Below are positions 1-4,489 of a stretch of 7,948 nucleotides of DNA, piece after piece. The stretch is from assembly GCA_030596145.1 (NCBI GenBank), contig JAUVKS010000074.1, forward strand, positions 1-7,948. Direction: 5' to 3'. Source of the stretch: Pseudomonadota bacterium (GTDB lineage Bacteria; Desulfobacterota; Syntrophia; Syntrophales; JADFWA01). Under the pieces are notes generated by a model, which was given only the letters and a program-made list of their open reading frames with translations, did no database searches and was not told the origin of the DNA. How positions within the stretch are numbered: position 1 is the stretch's first letter; every line of letters begins with the position of its first letter. The position numbers and the translations under genes were made by a program.

Positions 1-341
1 GGTGACGGGAGTATAGACGCGATAAAATCCCGGAAGGTGGCAAGAATAGGCCACGTATAAGCAGTAATCTTGTAGCCCTGGACTATGGACAACTCATAAA
101 AAAGATAGATAACTCCAAGGAGGATGACCGGCCCTAAAAACCTGTGGCAGACGACCTGGTCGATATTGTCCGTTAACGTCCTGAAGAACTCTTTCTCACG
201 TTTAACAGCAAGTTCCACAATCCTTTCAGCAGCCTGATATCTCTTCTGTGCGACAACCTTCTCAGGGGCTTTTTCATGCTGCGAAAAGAACCTTTCCCTC
301 TCACTGTTAACGTGTTCCAATATGTCTTTTCCCATCTCCAT
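1..341 (-). CDS. feoB: FeoB membrane portion, 5' end (separate ORF; runs off the window)
   Basis: This is the start of the membrane part of a ferrous-iron transporter FeoB, which moves Fe(II) across the inner membrane. The visible 113 residues comprise a charged helical linker (about 1-65) and then VVCHRFLGPVILLGVIY (about 63-79), which begins the first transmembrane helix and is typical of FeoB just after its cytosolic domain. The rest lies beyond position 1. The frame differs from the upstream feoB piece (offset of 73 nt from that piece's stop) and is closed upstream by a TAA at 357-359. Translation therefore needs its own start. AGAAGG at 348-353 touches an ATG at 345-347 but is ideally spaced (6 nt) for the ATG at 339-341, which I chose; ATG 333-335 is also possible. 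It is either the second half of a two-polypeptide FeoB or the 3' remnant of a broken feoB. Confidence 0.8.
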   Translation of the reverse strand, partial: MEMGKDILEHVNSERERFFSQHEKAPEKVVAQKRYQAAERIVELAVKREKEFFRTLTDNIDQVVCHRFLGPVILLGVIYLFYELSIVQGYKITAYTWPILATFRDFIASILPS

Positions 342-365
342 ATTCATCCTTCTTCGTTAAATGCC

Positions 366-416
366 AAATCCCTCTCTGTCCCCCCCTTTCTTAAAGGGGG
401 GGACAGAGAGGGATTT
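366..416. repeat. Perfect 24-bp hairpin repeat inside feoB
   Basis: Positions 366-389 are the exact reverse complement of 393-416, with a 3-nt loop (CTT). The core is CCCCCTTT-CTT-AAAGGGGG and the outer arms read AAATCCCTCTCTGT / ACAGAGAGGGATTT. The same core recurs at 4454-4472. The element sits exactly between the two feoB pieces and supplies the stop codon region of the first one (TAA at 418-420). On the plus strand the hairpin is followed by a T run (414-419), so it could terminate antisense transcription. Dispersed palindromic repeats of this composition are common in deltaproteobacterial intergenic DNA (general knowledge). Finding one within a gene is unusual. Confidence 0.9.
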
Positions 417-417
417 T

Positions 418-1152
418 TTAAAGAAGCCCGACAAGCCTGTGCGCCTCGCTGTCGTTCTCCATAAGTTTTATCGCCAGCCACCGTGCCGGATACCGGGCGG
501 AGATTTTCGGATCTTCTGAAAGCATCTTTTCGAGTGGCCTTAGAATTGGTTCCAGTTTTTCTCCATAATCGACGCGAAAGTGACCCTTCTCACGCGATAT
601 GCCAAGGCAGGCACCGCAACTCTCACAAGCATCTCCATAACCCATTCGAAAATGGCCGCCTTTGTAAGTATTCAGAATAGCCTCTTTCAGTTCCTTTCCA
701 CCCTTGCCCTTCTTTCCCACAGTGGCGACTATGGTTGCCCTGAGCAGTTCGCTCAACTTGAATGTGTCGATTTTCAAGCCACGGCCTTCCGCTACATCCA
801 TCATGTTCAATGCAATAACCAGAGGAATACCCATCTCACCAAGTTGAAAGGTCAGATAGAGATTACGTTCGAGATTCGCGGCATCCACTATATCAAGCAC
901 GACGGCGGGCCTTTCATGGAGCAGAAAATCCCTGGCAATCCTCTCCTCCTGGCTGTATGAGGTAAGGCTGTAAGTACCCGGAAGATCAACCAGCGTCACC
1001 GTATTCCCCTTGTAACTATATTTTCCGGTTCTCTTTTCCACGGTTACACCGGGATAGTTGGCCACATGCTGCCTTGCTCCGGTAAGCATATTGAAAATGG
1101 TGGATTTGCCGGAATTGGGCTGACCGGCCACAGCCACAATTATCTCTTTCAT
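418..1152 (-). CDS. feoB: FeoB N-terminal GTPase part (244 aa, ends at a repeat)
   Basis: This is the cytosolic G-protein and helical domain of ferrous-iron transporter FeoB. G1 is GQPNSGKS at residues 10-17, switch I is YPGVTVE around 33-39 with Thr37, G3 is DLPG at 56-59, G4 is NMMD at 116-119, and the G5 region is VATVGKKGKG around 142-151. The helical domain follows and ends in RWLAIKLMEND (224-234). Full FeoB proteins are usually 600-800 residues, whereas this ORF stops at 244, right where the hairpin repeat begins; the membrane part continues in another frame at 1-341. Unusual detail: a CxxCxxC motif (Cys176, 179, 182; positions 607-627) lies between two similar stretches, GHFRMGYG (166-173) and GHFRVDYG (190-197). 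The ATG overlaps the feoA stop as ATGA, which indicates translational coupling. Confidence 0.92.
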   Translation of the reverse strand: MKEIIVAVAGQPNSGKSTIFNMLTGARQHVANYPGVTVEKRTGKYSYKGNTVTLVDLPGTYSLTSYSQEERIARDFLLHERPAVVLDIVDAANLERNLYLTFQLGEMGIPLVIALNMMDVAEGRGLKIDTFKLSELLRATIVATVGKKGKGGKELKEAILNTYKGGHFRMGYGDACESCGACLGISREKGHFRVDYGEKLEPILRPLEKMLSEDPKISARYPARWLAIKLMENDSEAHRLVGLL

Positions 1153-1373
1153 AACTCTTCCACCTCCACACCCTTGGCCTCCTGATGACGTATGCTGACA
1201 TGATATCCCCTGAGCACAAGATCAATCGGGTCAACCAGAGGCGCATTGCGGACAATTTTTATCTTTGTTCCCGGCATAAAACCCATATCCATCAAACGCT
1301 GTCCGGTAGCACCATCCAGATTTACATCCACGATTCGGCACTCCTGGCCGGGTTTAATGTCATTCAAAGTCAT
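1149..1373 (-). CDS. feoA: FeoA, small SH3-like ferrous-iron transport protein
   Basis: FeoA is a small cytosolic protein with an SH3-like beta barrel that works with FeoB in Fe(II) uptake, probably by modulating the transporter. At 74 residues it has the usual family length. The family hallmark GQRLMDMGFMPGTKIKIVRNAP (positions about 24-45) is present, followed by the DLVLRGYHVSIRHQEAKGVEV strand region. A strong Shine-Dalgarno, AGGAGG (revcomp of 1379-1384), lies 5 nt before the ATG. The stop overlaps the feoB start in an ATGA. A putative DtxR-type operator and a TTGACC promoter element lie about 110-135 bp upstream, so feoAB probably has its own iron-repressed promoter in addition to any readthrough from the dtxR unit. 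Confidence 0.93.
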   Translation of the reverse strand: MTLNDIKPGQECRIVDVNLDGATGQRLMDMGFMPGTKIKIVRNAPLVDPIDLVLRGYHVSIRHQEAKGVEVEEL

Positions 1374-1427
1374 AACATCCTCCTGTAGAAAAGCGCTTAA
1401 GCCATCAGTCGCCAGCTTTCAGCAAAC

Positions 1428-1456
1428 GGTGGCATATAAAATGCCACCCTACAATT
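1428..1456. repeat. Small hairpin repeat, ATAAA loop with CTACAATT tail (copy 1)
   Basis: GGTGGCAT (1428-1435), loop ATAAA, ATGCCACC (1441-1448) form a perfect 8-bp stem, followed by CTACAATT. A second copy with the same loop and tail but a different stem lies at 4335-4363. This copy sits in the feoA leader between the putative promoter and the ribosome binding site, so it would be part of the feoA 5' untranslated RNA. Confidence 0.7.
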
Positions 1457-1479
1457 TATAATATTAGAATAGGGATATA

Positions 1480-1508
1480 TTCTTAGACGCATCTAACATG
1501 CTGGTCAA
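1480..1508 (-). promoter_or_regulatory. Putative feoA promoter
   Basis: On the minus strand TTGACC (1503-1508) matches the sigma70 -35 at 5 of 6 positions. It is followed after 17 nt by TAAGAA (1480-1485), a weak -10 (3 of 6 positions). The DtxR-like palindrome at 1483-1496 fills the spacer and overlaps the -10, a classic position for repression. The -10 assignment is uncertain. Confidence 0.45.
1483..1496. promoter_or_regulatory. Putative DtxR-family operator upstream of feoA
   Basis: TTAGACGCATCTAA is an inverted repeat with arms TTAGA and TCTAA. It differs only in the central bases from the 14-bp palindrome 2411-2424 upstream of the dtxR-type gene. Its TTAG...CTAA outer half-sites resemble the known DtxR/IdeR core (TTAGG...CCTAA). 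Placement between the -35 and -10 of feoA supports iron-dependent repression. This is an inference from sequence only. Confidence 0.65.
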
Positions 1509-1570
1509 AAAATTTTTTCTTCTTTAGCCTTTTTTCCCCACACACTTTCTGTAATAACATTTCCTTCCCA

Positions 1571-1816
1571 TCAGTACATCCCATTATCAGAAACCATGAT
1601 CTTCTGCGCCATTCCCGCACCGATAGCCAGACGCGCTTCTCCAACGGCGACAATGAAAGGTCCGGGAGCGCCCTTTCTTATAACCTCAATCTCTGCGCCC
1701 GGTCCCAGGCCCATGCTAATGAGACGCTCCTGCATCCCTCTTCCACCCGCAAGAGAGATGATCTTTATCCTTTTGTTAGGCGATGCCACAGTTAAGGGCA
1801 TTACGTTGGTTTTCAT
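1571..1816 (-). CDS. Second FeoA-like SH3 domain protein
   Basis: This 81-residue protein is of the FeoA family. The signature GMQERLISMGLGPGAEIEVI (about 27-46) is followed by GPFIVAVGEARLAIGAGMAQKIMV, the strand pair typical of FeoA domains. It starts 1 nt after the stop of the dtxR-type gene, with GGTG about 7-10 nt before its ATG inside that gene's end, so the two are almost certainly co-translated. Bacteria with Feo systems often carry more than one FeoA. Here its coupling to the regulator is notable, because DtxR itself carries a C-terminal SH3-like domain related to FeoA, and the regulator next door seems too short to include one. It could therefore be a FeoB accessory or a partner of the repressor; the sequence does not decide. 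Confidence 0.88.
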   Translation of the reverse strand: MKTNVMPLTVASPNKRIKIISLAGGRGMQERLISMGLGPGAEIEVIRKGAPGPFIVAVGEARLAIGAGMAQKIMVSDNGMY

Positions 1817-1817
1817 G

Positions 1818-2357
1818 TTAATTCACCAGCCTTCCCTTTTTACTTTCCAGATCGTCTATTCTCGCATTATACCGTTTTGCAAAATTTTTCATCCGCTCCA
1901 GGCAATTATCATCAACACGGCCATGCTGCTGATACTCATCAAATCGTTGCAGCCAGTCGGAACCGCCCCTGGGACAGTCCTCAACAAATTCCATAAACTT
2001 CACAAATCTATCCAGCGTGACAGGGCTGACGGCATGTTCCATTTTACACGCATCTTCTTCCGCCGTTTTTGCATCCACGTTTAATATATCTGATAAAAAA
2101 TCACGTAAGACTACATGTCTGTGGAAAACATCCTTCGCAATACGCTTACCTTTTGCCGTCAATTCCACATATTCATATTTTTCGTGATTGACCAAACCTC
2201 TTTCCACAAGAGTATTCAGCATGCTGGTAACCGTCGGCAGTTTCACATCCATCTTCTGAGCAATATCTTTAACGCGAACGGCTTTTTTGTCCTTCTCCAG
2301 GTTAAAGATTGCCTCCAGGTAATCTTCCATGGTGGAGCTTAACTTTTTTTTCGACAT
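1818..2357 (-). CDS. DtxR/IdeR-type iron-dependent transcriptional repressor
   Basis: This is a metal-dependent repressor of the DtxR family, 179 residues from the chosen ATG. The winged helix-turn-helix is at about 5-70 (SSTMEDYLEAIFNLE, then LPTVTSMLNTLVERGLV as recognition region and wing). The dimerisation and metal-binding domain is at about 75-145. Likely metal ligands are Met10, His79/His81, and Cys104, Glu107 and His108 in EDACKMEHAVS. A cysteine at the DtxR Cys102 position favours iron over manganese sensing (MntR lacks it). I see no C-terminal SH3-like domain. The frame extends upstream to a TTG at 2379-2381, but ATG 2355-2357 has an AAAGGA just before it and begins where family members begin. 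The gene precedes the second feoA and is probably autoregulated through the palindrome 2411-2424. Confidence 0.9.
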   Translation of the reverse strand: MSKKKLSSTMEDYLEAIFNLEKDKKAVRVKDIAQKMDVKLPTVTSMLNTLVERGLVNHEKYEYVELTAKGKRIAKDVFHRHVVLRDFLSDILNVDAKTAEEDACKMEHAVSPVTLDRFVKFMEFVEDCPRGGSDWLQRFDEYQQHGRVDDNCLERMKNFAKRYNARIDDLESKKGRLVN

Positions 2358-2410
2358 ATCCTTTAAATCCCCGCCCCTCAAACTTACAATGAGGACTTTG
2401 AAGATAAATG

Positions 2411-2424
2411 TTAGATTTATCTAA
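2411..2424. promoter_or_regulatory. Putative DtxR-family operator at the dtxR promoter
   Basis: TTAGATTTATCTAA is a palindrome with perfect 6-nt arms (TTAGAT/ATCTAA). It starts about 8 nt downstream of the predicted minus-strand -10, so it would cover the transcription start of the regulator gene. It matches the feoA operator at 1483-1496 in both outer arms. It lies in the intergenic region shared with the divergent mrp gene but about 60 bp upstream of that gene's -35. Confidence 0.7.
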
Positions 2425-2431
2425 TATGTTT

Positions 2432-2460
2432 TTAATACCCTAAACAAAAGGGTGTGTCAA
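2432..2460 (-). promoter_or_regulatory. Putative dtxR-type gene promoter
   Basis: On the minus strand, a perfect TTGACA (2455-2460), a 17-nt spacer and TATTAA (2432-2437, 4 of 6) form a good sigma70-like promoter. The operator follows immediately. Its -35 is one arm of an inverted repeat whose other arm is the -35 of the divergent mrp promoter. Confidence 0.65.
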
Positions 2461-2485
2461 GCTTTTTTTAGGGGCAGGAAAGTGT

Positions 2486-2514
2486 TTGACACATTTTAAA
2501 AAAGCGAGTAAAAG
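2486..2514 (+). promoter_or_regulatory. Putative mrp promoter
   Basis: TTGACA (2486-2491), a 17-nt spacer and TAAAAG (2509-2514, 4 of 6) predict transcription starting near 2521, leaving a short leader before the ATG at 2555. This promoter lies inside the longest possible reading frame of the gene (TTG at 2486), which argues against that upstream start. Confidence 0.6.
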
Positions 2515-2554
2515 CTCATGTTGTATTGATAACATAAAAACAGGGAGATCAAAA

Positions 2555-3778
2555 ATGAGTGCTGACGAAAAACTTAAGTCTTTCACAGAAAGCAAGGAAC
2601 TAAAACAACGTATGGATCAGATAAAACACAAGATACTTGTCCTTTCCGGAAAGGGCGGCGTGGGTAAAAGCACAGTAGCTGCCAACATAGCCGTCACATT
2701 GGCCATGGAAGGGAAAAATGTGGGGCTTTTGGATGTTGATTTTCACGGTCCCAGTATCCCTGTATTACTCCATCTTGAAGGACAACAGATAAGAACAGAC
2801 AATGAAAGCATAATACCGGTGGATTTTGTTGAGAGGATAAAGGTTATGTCTTTAGGCTTTATGCTCCAGAATCAGGATGACGCGGTTATCTGGCGGGGGC
2901 CTATGAAAATGAACGTCATTAAGCAATTGTTAACGGACGTAAAATGGGGAGAGCTCGATTACCTGATCATAGATTTCCCCCCAGGAACAGGAGATGAACC
3001 CCTTTCAGTAGCCCAGCTTATCCCCGATAGCGATGGCGCTATCATAGTTACAACCCCGCAGAATCTGTCGCTTCTCGATGTGAGAAAATCCATCAGCTTT
3101 TGCAAGCAGGTAAATGTTCCGGTATTGGGGGTTATAGAAAACATGAGCGGCCTGATCTGCCCCAACTGCAAAACGGTTATAAATGTTTTTAAAGCCGGTG
3201 GAGGAGAAACAATGGCAAAAGAGATGGGTGTAAGATTTCTCGGAAGAATCCCCATAGATCCGCTCATTGTGGAAGCCTCAGACAGCGGAAAACCATTTGT
3301 CTATCATTATGCAAAAACAGAGGCCGCCGTGGCATTCAAGAAGGCCGTTGAGCCCTTGTTAAATATGCATAGTGGAAGCAAGACCGAAACTGAAAAGGTT
3401 ATTCATATTCATAAAAAGGAAAATATTACAAAGAAAGTGCTAAAAATAGCTATACCTGTTGTCGAAGGTCACCTGAGCGCGCACTTTGGTCACTGTGAAG
3501 AGTTTGCCATCTATGATATTGACGTTGAGAATAAAAATGTTCTCAACCAGGAAAACGCCCCACCACCCCCGCACGAACCCGGGGTCCTTCCTGCCTGGCT
3601 TTCGGAAAAGAAAGTCGATATAATCATCGCAGGCGGTATGGGTACAAGAGCACAGGAGCTCTTTACGGAAAAAGGCATCCAGGTTATCGTGGGTGCGCCT
3701 GCTGAAGGACCTGATGAATTAATCAACGCCTATCTTAACGGCGCTCTTGCGGCAGGTGAAAATATCTGTGACCACTGA
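2555..3778 (+). CDS. Mrp/NBP35 Fe-S carrier P-loop ATPase fused to a NifX/NifB-like domain
   Basis: This is a 407-residue soluble protein with two domains. Residues about 25-270 are an Mrp/NBP35 (ApbC) deviant-Walker ATPase that binds and transfers Fe-S clusters: Walker A GKGGVGKST at 32-40, switch I DVDFHGPSIP at 60-69, Walker B region IIDFPPGTGD at 138-147, and the cluster-bridging CPNC at 202-205. Residues about 295-400 are a dinitrogenase iron-molybdenum cofactor biosynthesis (NifX/NifB C-terminal-like) domain, with SAHFGHCEEFAIYDID at 308-323. This Mrp-NifX fusion is known from anaerobes, including the Mrp of the Desulfovibrio ORP complex. The start ATG has AGGGAG 7 nt upstream. It is followed 17 bp later by the Sec-containing scaffold gene, a logical partner: scaffold builds, Mrp delivers. 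It is transcribed away from the iron regulator. Confidence 0.92.
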   Translation: MSADEKLKSFTESKELKQRMDQIKHKILVLSGKGGVGKSTVAANIAVTLAMEGKNVGLLDVDFHGPSIPVLLHLEGQQIRTDNESIIPVDFVERIKVMSLGFMLQNQDDAVIWRGPMKMNVIKQLLTDVKWGELDYLIIDFPPGTGDEPLSVAQLIPDSDGAIIVTTPQNLSLLDVRKSISFCKQVNVPVLGVIENMSGLICPNCKTVINVFKAGGGETMAKEMGVRFLGRIPIDPLIVEASDSGKPFVYHYAKTEAAVAFKKAVEPLLNMHSGSKTETEKVIHIHKKENITKKVLKIAIPVVEGHLSAHFGHCEEFAIYDIDVENKNVLNQENAPPPPHEPGVLPAWLSEKKVDIIIAGGMGTRAQELFTEKGIQVIVGAPAEGPDELINAYLNGALAAGENICDH

Positions 3779-3795
3779 TAAGGTAGATTGCTAAG

Positions 3796-4254
3796 ATGGA
3801 AAACAACGACAAGATCATCGAAAAAATGCTGGGTATGGTGCATGAGGAGGCCAAGCGAATTTACTCGGAAAAAATCGTCGATTATGGAATAAATCCCAGA
3901 AACTATGGAACCATGGATAATCCCGACGGCTATGCAAGGATAACAGGCACCTGAGGCGACACTGTTGAAATGTTCCTTAGTGTAAGGAATGGGAAGATTG
4001 AAGAGGCAAAGTTCACTACCGATGGGTGCATATTCACTCTCGCCGCATCAACCTGCGCAACGGAAATGGCAAAGGGAAAGACGAGCGGAGAGTGTCTCCG
4101 GATCAATCAGAGTTCGATCCTGAATGATTTAGCGGGCATGCCGGAGGATCACAGGCACTGCGCCCTTTTAGCAGCCATGACCTTTCAGAAGGCCTTGAGA
4201 AATTTTGTCGTTAGTTACAAAGACCCCTGGAAAAAGAGTTACACAAGGGGCTAA
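3796..4254 (+). CDS. NifU/IscU-like Fe-S scaffold with in-frame UGA (selenocysteine 53)
   Basis: This is a 152-residue NifU N-terminal/IscU-type scaffold on which [Fe-S] clusters are assembled. The frame is continuous from ATG 3796 to TAA 4252 except for one TGA, codon 53 (3952-3954). Residues before it (YSEKIVDYGINPRNYGTMDN, 23-42) and after it (GDTVEMFLSV, 54-63; TTDGC, 74-78; HRHC, 119-122) belong to the same family. The three cluster-ligand cysteines of IscU correspond here to position 53, Cys78 and Cys122, so the TGA falls exactly on the first ligand (T-U-GD in place of CGD). A SECIS-like hairpin follows at 3971-3991. A selenocysteine ligand is the best reading. A nonsense mutation of TGC/TGT is the alternative, but it would not explain the hairpin. 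The N-terminus has about 20 residues more than IscU. Translation initiation is weak (AAGG about 12 nt upstream). An ordinary call would start at 3970 and give a 94-residue fragment. Confidence 0.85.
3952..3954 (+). other. Selenocysteine UGA codon (predicted)
   Basis: The TGA is in frame as codon 53 of the scaffold gene, aligned with the conserved CGD cysteine of NifU/IscU. TGA is used as an ordinary stop elsewhere in the window (both feoA genes, mrp, the HAD gene), so it is not globally reassigned. Recoding must be local. Confidence 0.8.
3971..3991 (+). promoter_or_regulatory. Bacterial SECIS-like hairpin
   Basis: TTCCTTA (3973-3979), loop GTG (3980-3982) and TAAGGAA (3983-3989) form a perfect 7-bp stem, extendable by two G-U wobbles (3972-3990, 3971-3991). 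The loop begins 26 nt after the TGA. Bacterial SECIS elements lie within the coding region just after the UGA, with a short apical loop carrying a G in its first two positions about 16-37 nt downstream; this hairpin meets those criteria. It encodes residues FLSVRN, which fit the family. Confidence 0.75.
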
Positions 4255-4259
4255 CTTCT

Positions 4260-4277
4260 ATCGGCTAAAAAGCCGAT
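4260..4277. terminator. Small hairpin after the scaffold gene, possible terminator
   Basis: ATCGGCT (4260-4266), loop AAAA, AGCCGAT (4271-4277) form a perfect 7-bp stem starting 5 nt after the scaffold stop codon. There is no U tract after it, so it is at best a weak or factor-dependent terminator or an mRNA 3' end stabiliser. Confidence 0.4.
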
Positions 4278-4302
4278 GGTTCGAGGCACAAATTAGCGGA
4301 TG

Positions 4303-4363
4303 CGGTGGTCCGCCTCAGGAGAACCACCGTCTGCGGTCGGGTATAAAACCCAACCCTACAATT
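4303..4363. repeat. Hairpin repeats including ATAAA/CTACAATT element (copy 2)
   Basis: Two adjacent hairpins are present. CGGTGGT (4303-4309) pairs with ACCACCG (4323-4329). Then GGTCGGGT (4335-4342), loop ATAAA, ACCCAACC (4348-4355) form an 8-bp stem with one mismatch, followed by CTACAATT (4356-4363). The second has the same loop and tail as the element at 1428-1456 with a different stem sequence, so the two are members of one small repeat family whose stem varies while pairing is kept. Confidence 0.65.
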
Positions 4364-4369
4364 ATTTCT

Positions 4370-4486
4370 AATCCCCCTCAATCCCCCTTTACAAAAGGGG
4401 GAAGAGTAAAGAAACACACCCCCTTACAAAAGGGAGAGGAAAAAGAGAATTACCCCCCTTTCTTAAAGGGGGACAGGGGGGATTTT
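4370..4486. repeat. Composite array of three C-rich/G-rich hairpins
   Basis: Three related hairpins lie in a row: CCCCCTTT-ACA-AAAGGGGG (4383-4401), a degenerate CCCTT-ACAA-AAGGG around 4430-4444, and CCCCCTTT-CTT-AAAGGGGG (4454-4472). The block opens with AATCCCCCTCAATC and closes with GGGGGACAGGGGGGATTTT, giving an outer inverted repeat, so it looks like one element that acquired internal copies. The last core is identical to that of the hairpin in feoB. It fills the junction between two convergent genes and ends just before the panB stop, where it may terminate transcription from both sides. Confidence 0.75.
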
Positions 4487-4489
4487 GAC

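Noticed and set aside
580..960. A 126-codon plus-strand frame across feoB.
   Set aside because: It lies antisense to the clear FeoB G-domain coding frame and has no recognisable features; it is a shadow frame.
2486..2554. Upstream extension of the mrp gene from TTG 2486.
   Set aside because: This TTG is the start of a -35 box, the extra residues are not family-like, and ATG 2555 has a good Shine-Dalgarno.
3952..3954. TGA as a globally reassigned codon (Trp or Gly) or a simple nonsense mutation.
   Set aside because: TGA ends several intact genes in the window, so it is not globally reassigned. A chance mutation at exactly the ligand cysteine together with a correctly placed hairpin is less likely than selenocysteine.
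3970..4254. A 94-residue NifU-like protein starting at ATG 3970.
   Set aside because: It lacks the N-terminal part and the first ligand position. The same frame upstream of the TGA encodes the matching family N-terminus, so the real gene starts at 3796 and reads through TGA as selenocysteine.
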